Part shown: one piece after another, positions 21,002 through 31,775 of the stretch
Position numbering within the stretch: position 1 is the first letter of the stretch
Layout: the number at the start of each line of letters is the position of its first letter
NCBI RefSeq assembly: GCF_003589595.1
Contig: NW_020656077.1
Location: 5,333,541 to 5,397,540, forward strand
From: Hyposmocoma kahamanoa
Lineage: Eukaryota > Arthropoda > Insecta > Lepidoptera > Cosmopterigidae
DNA: 64,000 nucleotides
Direction of reading: 5' to 3'
Notes under the pieces: model-generated
Told to the model about the DNA's origin: nothing
What the model saw: only the letters and a program-made list of their open reading frames with translations
The model's database searches: none
Translations under genes and position numbers: made by a program

Positions 21002-22825
21002 CAGCCTTTCCCAAAGTGGTCGATAACGGCCCCTTGTGTGCGCTGCAGGCCTAAAGGGGGCGGTAAGAGACCCAGAAAAAAAATGGGCGCGTAGTGTAGA
21101 GGCTTAGGGGGAGATTTGTAATTTCATCTAGGAAGACTCTTAGATACCGACTAAGCTCTCGACTCTCGACTACAACTTGTGAACATCAACTTATATTAAT
21201 TAAGAGATTGCTCAAACTAACTCGGTTCGATATTTCTCTCCGTGTAGTTTATATATCTGTCCTGTTTTATTGAATAAATAAATAATAATAATAAAAATCA
21301 TATCAATCGGTCGCTCCGTATCGAAATGAAAGTAGACACAAACAAACAAATAAAAAAGCAACAGACACAGTTTCGCATTTTAATAGTTATTAGTATTCCT
21401 AGATACGTAATTTTCGCAGATAATAGACCGCGGGCAATAATGTTTAACAAGTTTTTGTTAAATAACCCGATTTGTGCATTCCTGTATCAATCGGCTGGTT
21501 CATAGAAAACTTGTTCTTACTTGTTGAGTACGATTGAGCGTCGAATGAGATAAACGAGTTTATGCATGTTTGTCTTATTCCTGTGGGTGCGTGCTGCTTA
21601 TGCAATCCTATGTAAACAACGTCATATTCATGTTATTTTCATTTGCGGTTTCGCGCGTAATAGATAAGCTGTACTTAAGTTCAACACTTACTTACGTATT
21701 TCTCAAAACAAAACAATGTCGGAAGTAAAAAAGAAGAGACGGCAATCTGTGGGGAATGTATTAAATTCGGATTCATTGAAAATCCCACAAACCCATCGTC
21801 ACCTTTGTGCCTTCTATGTCTAAAACCATTTTCGAATGAATCACTGAAGCCTTCAAGACTGCAAGATCATTTGAATAAAATGCATCCAGATAAGAAAGAC
21901 AAGAATATAGCATATTTTCAAGACCTAGAGAAGAAGCATAATGCTCAGCCAAGTGTAGCACAACTCTTTTCGGCGACTGCTAAGCAAGATGACGACGGAC
22001 TTCGAGCTTCGTACAATATCTCTTTGTTAATTGCTCAAAGGGACAAACCACACATCAGAGAAGAGTTAATTTTGCGAGCAATAAAGTAAGTAATAACTAA
22101 TGTGCTTCACAAACCGGCCGCTGATATTATCCGAAAAATTCCTTTGAGTAATAATTCTGTGCAAAGACGAATTGATGAAATGGCTGAAATATTGAAGAAT
22201 CATTGCGCAATCATCTGAGGACTAGTTAATTCTCAATTCAGCTCGATGAGTCCACTTTACCAACTAATGAAGCATTGTTGCTGTCTTACATGAGGTTTAT
22301 TAAAGATGAGAAAATATGTGAAGAACTATTGTTTGCTAGAAATTTAAATATCGATACAAAAGGCGAAACCATATTCAATACATTGGAAAAGTTTTGTAAT
22401 GAGGAAGAGATTCCCTTGAAAAATATTATATCAGTTGCTACGGATGGCGTTCCGGCTATGACAGGGTGCCATAAAGGCTAAAAAATAAAATTCCAAATGT
22501 CCTTGCTGTACATTGCGTTATTCATAGACAACATTTGATTGCTAGAAATTTAAGTGAACGACTACTTCAATCACTGCAATATGTCATCAAAGCAGTCAAT
22601 AAAATCCGTAACAGCTCTTTGAATGATAGATTATTTCATCATCTTTGCGTTACTAATGACGAAGATTTCAACCGTTTGTTGTTTCATACTGAAGTTCGTT
22701 GGCTATCAAGAGGCAATTATCTGGCTCGATTAAACAACCTGTTTGATCCTGTGATAGAGTTCTTGGGAACTATATTTGAAATGAAAAAATTGTACAGGAG
22801 CGCTCAAAAACACAAATCAAGGTAG
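21002..22825 (+). mobile_element. Decayed hAT transposon, right end missing
   Basis: A hAT-like left end, CAGCCTTTCCCAAAGTGGTC, begins at 21002. About 700 bp of leader follows, then a broken transposase. The coding part stops before the C-terminal dimerisation region and no inverted GGAAAGGCTG end appears downstream, so the right part was lost. Confidence 0.75.
21716..22825 (+). pseudogene. hAT transposase of the ZBED type, broken
   Basis: Starting at ATG 21716, the frame shifts within about 20 codons. Translation then gives a BED-like zinc finger: CLLCLKPFSNESLKPSRLQ followed by HLNKMH. Later blocks are LQLDEST-type SIQLDESTLPTNEALLLSY (first catalytic Asp) and SVATDGVPAMTGCHKG (second). 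VHCVIHRQHLIARNL and HTEVRWLSRGNYLARL follow. Stops or shifts occur at 22087-22089, near 22210-22230, at 22479-22481 and at 22822. The catalytic Glu and hAT dimerisation region are absent. Closest in style to ZBED5/GTF2IRD2-like hAT proteins. Confidence 0.88.
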
Positions 22826-22947
22826 CCCTTATACTGTAATGTAAAAATGTAATGGTATTAGGTAGGCTATCAATCAACGAATATATTGATGTTACAAAAA
22901 TGATTACAACTTACATATTACATGTTTTACACCCGTACTAAATATTT

Positions 22948-23190
22948 AATTATTATTACAAAGATCGAACTCTCAGAAAAAAATCCGACAGGTCCACTGG
23001 TTCGTTCCATGGCTTAGTTGGTATTATAGCATCTGGCACGGTTTGTTAGAAGACGTCGATTCGAATCCGGCCGGATAGAAGGAATTTCTGAGTGTTCGAT
23101 GTTTGTATTCATAATTATAACAAACTAGTGGAGTAATTACACATAAAAATAATTGAATATATTGAAACAATTTAAATATTTATGTAAGTA
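22948..23190 (+). mobile_element. SINE family C with inverted tail
   Basis: A plus-strand tRNA-like unit contains GGCTTAGTTGGTATTATAGC, CACGGTTTGTTAGAAGACG and GATTCGAATCCGGCC. It is followed by GAGTGTTCGATGTTTGTATT and the usual tail. It is preceded at 22955-22981 by the same tail motif in reverse complement (ACAAAGATCGAACTCTCAG). Confidence 0.85.
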
Positions 23191-23459
23191 AAGTTATTGT
23201 TGCAGCCAGGATTTGCTAGATATAGTTAATGCATTAGAAAATTTGGATTAAAATTTGATTTTGTTTGACTAAATAAATTAATAAAACGACTAAGACTTTT
23301 ATAAAACTATACAAGCTGAACCACCAAAGATACCTTGGCTTACACAAATTAGCCCAAACAAAATAAAAGGCATATTCCACTAAATGCGTTCGGTCACCTA
23401 ATGAAGATAGTAGACACCCCTAATTATACTATTTGCAACACCAGAGAAGACACCGTTTT

Positions 23460-23870
23460 TTTTTGACGGGGAGGAAATCTTTATAGATACCCCTGAGCCT
23501 GGGGAGACTCAGGGGTTATGTGGGGACTCTCCCTTCAGACTGGAGGACCTAACCCACTAAAACCTGGGGAGGGTTGAGTCGGCGCCGTGGGATCGGTGAA
23601 CATTCACCACGACGCCGACGCCGCCCGGCCGCCCTAGCTTGCGCTCAGGGCTCCCGCGCCAACGGAGGGGCGGGTCGGAGGACATTCGACCCGCCCACCA
23701 GATGACTGAGGCCGTGCAATGCAGGCTCCAGAGTCCCTGTCCAGAGCCCGCTGGCCTCACTAGGGGATCAGGCGAGCAGCGAACTGCGTTCGCCTTGTGA
23801 CGGTGTGACCTCCTTACGCCGTCATCTCACCTCATTGTATCGCCTCTCTCCGCTTGTATCCTATCATTTT
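23460..23870. repeat. GC-rich fragment of a non-LTR element (untranslated part)
   Basis: It is strongly GC-rich against AT-rich flanks and starts with a T run and GACGGGGAGGAAATC. GTGACGGTGTGACCTCCTT and the T-rich stretch after it are shared with 41045-41160. The text resembles the untranslated part of R1-type LINEs as I remember them. No protein is recognisable; the 67-codon minus frame is composition-driven. Confidence 0.5.
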
Positions 23871-24334
23871 TTTTATTTTACATGTATTTAAATTTTAAAT
23901 TTGAATTGTTCCATCTTCCTTCACTTTCTCATTTTGTTTCCGTACCACGGTCACTCCCAGCTCGACCGCCACGACAGTCAGAGCTGTTAATAAGCTAATC
24001 ATGTGTAATAATTTATAAGTATACACCCTTGATGTATCTATTTCTGTAATTCAGTTTCTCGACCCATTTAGGGGTAAGTGCATTAATAATAAAGTGTAGG
24101 GAGTGTTTTATACTGTTATACCTGTTTTTTTACATTTACCTTCATATTGTTACAGCCTTTCTTTAAACTTTACTTCTTTAATAAATTTTGTGGACCGGAA
24201 GTTTCCCATTTCATTGCCGTGAACCTGTTCACGGCTAGTTAGGGTTGCAACCCTTTCAGCCTTCTCCCCGTACGTCTGCGTCGAAGCGGGGCCACAAAAG
24301 ACACCTACCATGCTTTAGTGGAATGTATCTGGTT
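23871..24334. other. AT-rich continuation, no gene
   Basis: 23880-23960 still resembles 41100-41165 (TTTAAATTTTAAATTTGAATTG). Beyond that nothing is recognised. Confidence 0.4.
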
Positions 24335-24529
24335 AATAATAATAATAATAACGCACACACTCAACATAGCCCCGCACTAGTGTCGCGGGTGCCATAGACA
24401 ACACACATAGACAACCACAAATTACACCCAAACTCACGAGTGAAATATTTCTCCCAGCCCGGGAAACGAACCTGTGACCTCTGCGTGACAGTCCGCAGGC
24501 ATGTTAACCTTTCGGCCACAGAGGCAGTT
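24335..24529 (-). mobile_element. SINE family A
   Basis: Minus-strand CTGCCTCTGTGGCCGAAAGG head, TCACGCAGAGGTCACAGG and a degenerate B box. The body carries a small internal deletion: the GGGTTTCC segment before CTAGTGCGGGGC is missing. ATT tail at 24335. Confidence 0.9.
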
Positions 24530-25055
24530 AAAGCACGGAGGTTCAGAGCAGAACGAAGACTGTTAGAACTACAGACTGGAATCAGACTAACAGATGTTGG
24601 CATGTGCAATAAATACATATTATCTGGGCCTAATAATACCCTGGCTAATAAAATATATAAGTTATAACTTAAGTTACTGAAAAATAGAGAAAACAAGTAA
24701 GTAAAAGTAAGAATAGTCTGTAACGATGGAGCTGGCATTACCGCTAAGCGATAAAAGCTCTGGTTAAACAAAAGATTTTTAAAAAGTAAGATTTTCAGTA
24801 TAAGTAAAGTTCTACTATCCAATAATTACCAATTCAAATACCTCGTAAGACACTTTAAAACTACTTTACAACTTTAGAAAATCAAATACTTGCTATATTT
24901 TAAATCGATTAAAGTCACTTTAAAAATTTTTGGCTGCTGGCTTTCAATTTACGAATAGCTCTGTGTCCAGCATTTGTATTCTTTTAGCGACATATGCAAT
25001 CGTGAATGTACTTCGGAAAGATAGTTTTCTTTTTTTTTATAACAACAAGTGAAGG
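24530..25055. other. No gene recognised
   Basis: The minus frame 24361-24822 runs through the SINE and into unrelated AT-rich DNA; it is not coding. Confidence 0.4.
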
Positions 25056-25205
25056 GACGGACGATTGAAGGAAGATTCGAGAAAGGATAATGCACGTGGG
25101 ACTTGTCAACTTATGTCTCCGCGTGTTGGGAGCGTCTTTGTGATTTAAAGCTCTGAGTGGGAGAGGCGTGTCGCTTTCTATCAGGCTTACGACTTGTTAG
25201 TCTCG
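25056..25205 (+). mobile_element. SINE-like family B, 3' part
   Basis: GGGACTTGTCAACTTATGTC, GATTTAAAGCTCTGAG and CGACTTGTTAGTCTCGTCAC are the family 3' landmarks. The 5' two thirds are lost. Confidence 0.7.
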
Positions 25206-25489
25206 TCACTAATTACAATAAAATATAATTTTAAAAAACAAAAAACGCTATAACAATACTACTAGAGTAACTGTTACTCGATGAAGAACTCTGGAGTTTA
25301 GTTATACGTAATAGGTACAACGGTTTAATCCAATATAATTTCATTACAAGCCGCTTTATGTGTTGTCTACATTGTTATTAACATGCTTTCTTATTATTGT
25401 TATATCTTGCAATTTGTAACAATCACAAAAATAATGTTCACAATCTGCGTTTTACAAAAACAAACTAAAAGTAATTCTATATTGTTCTA

Positions 25490-25990
25490 GTGGTATAATG
25501 TATTTAAAATGTATGAAGCACGCCACAAGGCGACACACGTCGCGTCGCACCTAGCTAAGCCATAAGTCGTGATGGTCGTGGCAAGCATAAGTCGTGATGG
25601 TCGTGGCCGGGGCCAGTGTTCACGGCGTATTTCTTTACGCGCAAAGGACACGCGTTTTCGGCGCCGGTAAAGCTCAAAAAGCACAATGAGGCGTTTGCAT
25701 CAATCCAAACGTGCATACGTTGATATTGCGTTTAACGCGTGTTGCAATCACGGTTTATGTGCGTTTGCATCGTTTCAACAACAATAATATCGCGTGGTAA
25801 GGTTGAAGTAGGCAAGGGAGAGGCATGTGCTCATGCCAGTGCATGCGCCGTCCGGCCTCCACGCAGATGACGCGCGTTTCACGAACGCGTTTACGGCGGC
25901 ACTGAATTGACGAACTCGTGCAAAGGTTTACTGGCGGCGACTGAATCTCGTTAACGTGCGTCATCTCTGCGCTGAAAAAATGGTAAATTT
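25490..25990. repeat. CpG-rich region with a 25-bp direct repeat
   Basis: The unit beginning CATAAGTCGTGATGGTCGTG occurs at 25561 and 25586 back to back. The surrounding 500 bp has many CGCG motifs and pairs such as GCGTTTGCATC repeated at about 25691 and 25761. It may be a MITE or a foldback, but I could not fix its ends. Confidence 0.4.
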
Positions 25991-26028
25991 CAAATTAAAT
26001 TTCGCATATAAATTCAGAACACCTCAAA

Positions 26029-26088
26029 GGTGCGTGTCTGGATTCGAACCCAAAGGGCGATAGGTCAAACCTTTAGGCTACCACGGCT
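26029..26088 (-). mobile_element. SINE family D, tRNA-like head only
   Basis: Minus strand: GCCGTGGTAGCCTAAAGGTT, GACCTATCGCC and GGGTTCGAATCC, close to the head at 39144-39212. It has A- and B-box-like elements, but no paired acceptor stem was found. Confidence 0.6.
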
Positions 26089-26246
26089 TTTTTACTAATC
26101 TAACCAGATATTTTATATTCTGATTACGTGGGCATGGCAACACTATAAAATGGAGCTTATTAATCTGTGGAGATTGAAGAACGATAGGAAAAGAAAATCT
26201 GATTCTCTATATCTGAAACTTCGACTAATGAAATTCCATCCTCTAA

Positions 26247-26547
26247 GGCTCAACGCACACTGGCGCCAGAGTCGAAGCGTCGCGACGCGTTATGTTTTTC
26301 GCATAGCATATTCATCTCTATTTTCCCATTATTAAGGTACAAATTTGTGTTAAGCAAATATGGAGTCGCGTGTCGACGTTTGATTGCAGTCGAGCGTTAC
26401 GTGTGCGCAGTGAGGCGTCAGACGCCGACCACACTATGATCCAGGCGCACTAATGCGAGCGTCTCGCGCGTCGACGCGTCGCCACGCGTTGTAGTTGAAA
26501 AACAGGACGCGACGCGACGCTTCGACTCTGCGCGTGTGAGTTGAGCC
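26247..26547. mobile_element. Harbinger-like MITE (301 bp) with TAA target duplication
   Basis: Ends GGCTCAACGCACAC and GTGTGAGTTGAGCC are imperfect inverted repeats continuing for about 45 bp through CAGAGTCGAAGCGTCGCG. TAA flanks both sides (26244-26246, 26548-26550). The interior is CpG-rich without coding potential. Confidence 0.88.
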
Positions 26548-26571
26548 TAAGACCTGAGACTACATTAAAAG

Positions 26572-26606
26572 GCTTTTGCCATTGATTGTAAGTCAATGGC
26601 TTTTGC
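26572..26606. mobile_element. 19-bp remnant of the hAT-type MITE between its target duplications
   Basis: CATTGA joined directly to TTGTAAGTCAATG (26580-26598) keeps only the outermost bases of the family. It is flanked by exact 8-bp duplications GCTTTTGC at 26572-26579 and 26599-26606. Confidence 0.85.
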
Positions 26607-26847
26607 CTTTTGTTTCTAAAGAGCTCACTGCTGTCATAGATATTTTTTCATTTTGATTTAATAAAGAACTTGGATATTACGTTTTGACTGCCTATATTCC
26701 TAGCCAATAAATATGAATTCAAATCGCAAAATCGTTTTTCCCAGGACGCGGAAATGAAGCGAGAATGAAAGCTCTTGTAAACATGCTTTGAGTATTCCGA
26801 TCTTTGTTTATTACGCAGCTATAAGAATGTTCTAAATTTTATTGTGA

Positions 26848-27099
26848 ATAATATACTGCGCTTTTGACTGGTTAAAATAAAAAGAAGACATTTGGGCTGC
26901 GTGCATTCGTCGACTTCATATTCAAATATTATCTTTTTTCATAGGTAAGTCCTATGAAAAAAGAATAGGTAAGTACCTATGAAAAAAGAATCACTAAGTA
27001 CACATGAAATAAGATAATATTTGAATATGAAGTCGACGAATTGCACACAGCCCAAATGTCATCTTTTTATTTTAACCAATGAAAAGCTCAGTATATTAT
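26848..27099. mobile_element. Palindromic MITE, ~86-bp arms
   Basis: Arms 26848-26933 and 27013-27099 are near-perfect inverted repeats: ATAATATACTG, GGTTAAAATAAAAAG, ACATTTGGGCTG, TCGTCGACTTCATATTCAAA. The centre has short tandem copies of a CTATGAAAAAAGAA-type unit. Target duplication not resolved. A family A SINE starts 7 bp downstream. Confidence 0.88.
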
Positions 27100-27105
27100 T
27101 TATTT

Positions 27106-27300
27106 AACTGCCTCTATGGTCGAACGGTTGCCATGCCGGACTACCACGCAGAGGACCTGGATTCGATTCCCAGGTCAGGAGAAATATGTGTACGACCTAC
27201 ATTTATTTCTCTCGCGAGTTTTGGATGTAATTTGCGGTTGTCTATGTGTGTCTCCATTGCACCCATAACACAGAGTTTCCGTAGAGTGAAAGTATTATTA
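27106..27300 (+). mobile_element. SINE family A
   Basis: AACTGCCTCTATGGTCGAAC head, CACGCAGAGGACCTGGATTC, B box ATTCGATTCCC, then ATTTATTTCTCTCGCGAG, ATGTAATTTGCGGTTGTC and CACAGAGTTTCC. Confidence 0.9.
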
Positions 27301-27409
27301 TTGATATTATTTATTATTCAGTATATTATTTATTCAGTATATTATTCGAATACGAATATAATAAGTAAATTACACTTCGTTTACACACAAATTACAGTCG
27401 TTACATTAA

Positions 27410-28258
27410 TTTCCATCTGATCCCCTAAACTACCTGAGCCACCCTGAACCACCGCCAATTTTAAATCCCAACTGATCCCCCCTATATTTTGTAACTCCCA
27501 ACGAATCTTTCCATTGTGTTTGTAAGGTAAGTACAGACAAGAGAAAAAGTTTTGAAACCATAATTGAAAAAAAAATTATATTATACGTCTTGCAAATCAT
27601 AAATACCAAAAACTTAGTCTTAAGTATTATTTAAAATCTAAGTTTAATGTTATAATTATCACAGACGATCGTTTTTATTTTTATTTTTTGTGACAGGTTA
27701 TTAATATTGCAAATTACTAGTAACAATAATAAAAGTATTTAAAAATTAATAAAGGGTTAAAAACCTTGACCATTAAAGTATAGTTAATGTTATTCATTTC
27801 TAATAAACTAAATAAAATGCAGTACAACCATTGACTTACGATTATATGGACGTCGGGTCCGCGCTAAAAAGTGTCCGCACTTGTAAGGCGCTAAAATCGT
27901 ATACAGTGCGCCAAACTCCGCTTTAGTATTCATTTGTTCGACTGCCAGCGCGATACTGCGATGACATTACAATTTAAATTTCGAATAGGTTGACTTGGGA
28001 CATTTTTTTCGTGGTTTTTGTATTAGACCCGTCGTCCATTTATTTGTAAGTCAATGAGTACAACCCTCAAATATATTTTCTTGTTGACTTACTACAGAAC
28101 CTACCAAAAATATACTTGTAAGTATCAGGATATCAAGTGGGAATTAAATATTAATTATCTATTCTTGATACCCTGCATTGGGGATCCGATTGGAAAAGAA
28201 AATAATATGAAATAATACGGATCCCCCAGGGGTTCGGTTTTAAGGGATCAGATGGAAA
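27410..28258. mobile_element. Candidate inverted-repeat element containing a younger MITE
   Basis: TTTCCATCTGATCCCCTAAA at 27410 is matched by the reverse complement of GGGATCAGATGGAAA at 28244-28258, about 20 bp per end. The hAT-type MITE at 27829-28056 lies within. No coding frame and no clear target duplication. Confidence 0.5.
27829..28056 (+). mobile_element. hAT-type MITE, copy 2 (228 bp)
   Basis: CATTGACTTACGA and TTGTAAGTCAATG ends; exact 8-bp duplications AGTACAAC at 27821-27828 and 28057-28064. About 58 bp shorter than the other copies because of an internal deletion. Confidence 0.93.
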
Positions 28259-28983
28259 GATTTCGATTAAACTCTAATATTGTTTCGTATGGCAGATTAA
28301 CCTGAGAACAACGAGAAAGAGGCCCTAGTATTTACTTTTTATAATAAAACAAATGTACACGTTTAGCATTTAAAACACTTACCTTGAATATTTAATAAAT
28401 AAATTAGTTAGACAACATTACATGCGTTGCTCTGATCCCCAAAGTAAGAAGCTAAAGTACTTGTGTAATAGATATCGGAAACAACGACGGTACCACAAAC
28501 ACCCAGATCTCAAATTTAGTAAAGTTGGTTTTCCATACTGATCCGATCGGAGATCGAACCCGGGACCTCGGAAATGGCGACACCATGAAAACCGGTATGC
28601 AAGCCACTCAATCACAGAGGTCGTCTAAATTTGAATGTATAAATTTCAATTTCTTAAAAATCATCTTTCTGTTGAAGTTTGTTGCTATTCTAGAAAGCCA
28701 AACAGCCAAATAGACTAAACCCTGGTTTTGGGATATCCTGAAAAATTATGTACAATTATTGTATTTGCACTGTATCACCTTTTATATTTCTAGTTAAACA
28801 TAAACTACTATGCACATAGATGTAAAAAAAGATTCTCAAAGTCGAATTGGAAGTTAGATTAAGGCCATAAAATGGGCGGCCATAAAAAGGGCAAAAACAT
28901 TACTCTCCTTCCAAGGCAGTCGTTTAAAAAGTAAGTACCTAACATAAGTTCTGGAACAGTCATGTACCAAATTCGCTCGAGTT
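28259..28983. other. No gene recognised; possible tRNA-like piece
   Basis: Around 28545-28620 the minus strand reads GACCTCTGTGATTGAGTGGC and GGGTTCGATCTCCG, A- and B-box-like, suggesting another decayed SINE head. Nothing else was recognised. Confidence 0.35.
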
Positions 28984-30000
28984 TTTTTTTTTACGACACC
29001 AAGCGACGAGACGAACAGGTCGTGCACCTGGTTGTACGCGTTATGCCTACCCATAGTCCAAAATCAAAGCCAAATATTGTTTATTGCATAGGCAATTACA
29101 CTTGAAATCGTCATACTGATTAAACTCTACTCCTCATTTGTAAGGCATATTCCCCTGGGAAGATTGAGCAAGAAACGCTAGGGGTTGCTCTTTGTAAATA
29201 TACATTTGAATACATTTATCATTACAATATTTCATTTAAACATGTTAGATCGAGATTACCAGAAAGAGCTAAACGGGTCACTACCAAGGATTTTTGTCAT
29301 CCAAGTACGCAGAAGTTGTATAATATAAAGATTTAGTATAAAGATTTTGTTTCACATTAGTTTTAAACCGCGTAAATGGCAAATTTGAATATCAATCGGA
29401 ATCTTATTCGGAATATGAGACTTTATGAAGACGACAATCAAGAACAGCTTCTTTATTTTTATTCCTCGTAGTAATGTTATGTCTATAACTATTTTTTCCA
29501 AAAAAAATAATATCTTAACGTAAATAAAGTAAAAATAAAAATAAAGTTAGTGTAAGAATGTTAATCTGTTTAAACTTATCTCTCACAGACCCTCTAGAAA
29601 TTGCCCTAACCGCACGTTTCTGCAGGACAAAGATTCTATTAATATAGGCGGCATTACCCAAAGCAAAACGCCGTGTGTCATTAAACTGTGAAAGTAGCTG
29701 AAGTAAACCAATCTAGCCGTTTCGACGTCTGAAAGTTTTCGTTTTTTTTTATAATATAACAGTGGCAGTGCCACTCAGAGCTTTAGAACACAAAGATCTG
29801 AGGGCACTGCCACAACGCTGGTCACTCATGACATGAGTTGACAAGTCCCATGTGCCTGTAATTTTAGTAGCAGGAGAGGTCCTTGTGAAAGAGTTCATCC
29901 ACGAAGCCACGGTATCTACTTATTTCTGCCGCCAAGCAGTAATGCGAGCGTTACAACGTTCCAGTTTTGAAGCTGGTGAAATTACAGACCCATAGGTACT
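28984..30000. mobile_element. SINE-like family B, split by a LINE and with an inverted junction
   Basis: 28984-29055 and 29758-29865 are minus-strand parts of one copy; the break falls between CCATA and ACAGT, where intact copies read CCATAACAGT. From about 29866 the sequence switches to the plus-strand 5' part (GGTCCTTGTGAAAGAGTTC, CTGCCGCCAAGCAGTAATGC, GGTGAAATTACAG), so two halves meet head to head. Confidence 0.75.
29056..29757 (-). pseudogene. LINE 3' fragment (reverse transcriptase C-terminus), frameshifted
   Basis: Near the 5' side the minus strand reads KLSDVETARLVYFSYFHSL and MTHGVLLW. One base is then missing. The shifted frame gives NAAYINRIFVLQKRAVRAIS, matching the order in the LINE at 62432-63457 (LTDIETARTVYFSYF, SYGILLWGAASN, IFILQKRAIRAIY). 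The 3' end near 29090-29115 (ATTACACTTGAAATCGTCA) also matches that element. It is 5'-truncated and inserted into a family B SINE. Confidence 0.85.
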
Positions 30001-30295
30001 AGTAAACTTTATATCAGGGTAAAGGGTATGGACATCTGTCCCTGACCAGTCTGTGACCAGACCATCTGTGTTGCTTAATGCCAGGCGCAATACTTGTTCG
30101 CGTCCTTTGGTATCATAAAAAAAATCATCCTTCAAAACTAGAACGTAGTAATAAAGGGTGCCATTAATTCCCAGGACGAACTCATTCAAAAAAAGCACTA
30201 CTTTCAAAACATTTAAGAGTAATATTTAAATATTTTTAGATTTCACTATATGTAAGTAAATTGAGAATGAAACTGTGTTTTCTGGTTTTCAAAAA

Positions 30296-30385
30296 TCGCG
30301 CAGGTGTATGTGCTTTTTCAAACATACCTACGTTTCGGGATTTTTACAAGTGGATCTTTGGTCACGGCTGACTAGATACTAGATA
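30296..30385 (+). repeat. Foldback MITE family F (partial, copy 2)
   Basis: GTGCTTTTTCAAACATACC, TACGTTTCGGGAT and TGGTCACGGCTGACT match the core of the copy at 7848. Confidence 0.5.
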
Positions 30386-30447
30386 TTGGAAACGAAATAT
30401 ATTTTCCGTATTCATCTGAACTGAGTAAAGTGTTTTTTTTTTACTTT

Positions 30448-31015
30448 TTAGTTATTTTAATCGACTTCATAAAAAAGGAGGAGGTTCTCAATTTGACTAT
30501 TTTCGTTTCGACTCATCCGTAGAACAAAGATCTATGTGCAAGACTACTTGTTCTCAGGACATGTACATTTCGTTCGTTCACCTTCGCTGTGGATGTCAGA
30601 TCGACCGTTGTTCGATTTTATAGTTCCGAAACGAAATAAGGTATATAAATTCTCAAAACACCTTTACAAAGGACTTAGTTTGAATAATGAAATTATTCTC
30701 GCAAGGTGCTTATTTTCTCTTTTCGCTATATAATCACATCGGACTCTGGTCTTCGGATGATACGATTTTTTTGCATGTATGTTACGCGATAACAATTTGT
30801 GAACCTTTTTTGATGGTTCTTTTTTTATTAGAAAGAGGGTCCCTCGGTAAAATTCCCTTTTAATATGAAGAACATATTCCACCTCTATGGGTGGCAAACT
30901 AGGGAGGAATCCGGTTTCGCGCACTTTCCGGTAACCGGTTTCAATCAAACTTGGCAAATAGATGCAATTCCACGAACTTTTGACGTCGGTTTTTTAGTAC
31001 TCAGTACTAAGATTA
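30448..31015 (+). repeat. Unclassified interspersed repeat A (interrupted copy)
   Basis: It starts TAATCGACTTCATAAAAAAG then GGAGGAGGTTCTCAATTTGA. About 200 bp of unrelated sequence (30505-30760) interrupts it. It resumes with TTGCATGTATGTTACGCGAT, TATTAGAAAGAGGGTCCC and CACCTCTATGGGTGGCAAAC. It ends with AATTCCACGAACTTTTGACG and AGTACTCAGTACTAAGATTA. Confidence 0.75.
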
Positions 31016-31479
31016 TTTATACAGATGTATTATATATTTTAGTACTGATAGATCACCGTTATCTCCAAGTTTCTGAATTTCATAATTTTGTAATTCTGAC
31101 AAAGAAGAACTCAATGAAAGTAAAGATTTTCCATAATGGCCACGCTTGCCTAGCGCGTTAACGCTGTATCTGTGCCATACCAGGGATTTCATTGTATTCG
31201 ATCTTTATAAGAATAATTATAACAAACTATTACAACGCGACAGATAGGTGTCTATTAAAAAAGGTATTCATTGAACGTTTACCATGTTTTGATGGAAAGT
31301 GTTCAGACTGAGACTATCAGGAGGCAGTTGGATAGTGTGGGTCAAATACCACAGACATATTTAGATAGTCTTAATCTAGGTTACGGAACGACATTACCAA
31401 TTACTGTAAGTAATTGGTAAAGTAAGTAAGTGTCTAGATTAAAAAAGGTATTTTTTTAAATTTAATTTTTTGGTAATGG
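31016..31479. other. No gene; short hairpin and SINE C tail piece
   Basis: A 12-bp perfect stem TTACCAATTACT / AGTAATTGGTAA lies near 31387-31413. 31198-31232 carries TTCGATCTTTATAAG and AATTATAACAAACTA, the family C tail. Confidence 0.4.
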
Positions 31480-31700
31480 GGGAAAATATTCAAAAGATAC
31501 CCGACTTCCTGTGTGGGGGGGTCGGCTTATGTGGAATTGGTACCCATTAAAACCCCCTCAGTGGCCTTCCTCCGTGCATATTAGGAAGCCTCGGAATCTC
31601 TGAAACCCCTTTTCTCGGAATTTCTGAAATGTTAATATTGACAATCAAAACCCCACTTTACTGCAAAAACTTTTAGGGGCGGGATTGAATAACAATGGAA
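31480..31700. repeat. Fragment resembling the GC-rich element at 23460
   Basis: The order ATACCCGACTTCC, GTGGGGGGGTCGGCTTATGT, ACCCATTAAAACCCCCTCAG parallels GATACCCCTGAGCC, GGGGTTATGTGGGGACTC and AACCCACTAAAACCTGGGGA at 23490-23573. The two are too diverged to be sure. Confidence 0.35.
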
Positions 31701-31775
31701 TGCACAAAGGACAAAGAATTCTATTCTTTCCGCGACATATGCACGGTGTAAGCGTACGCTGGAGAGTTAGTTTTA

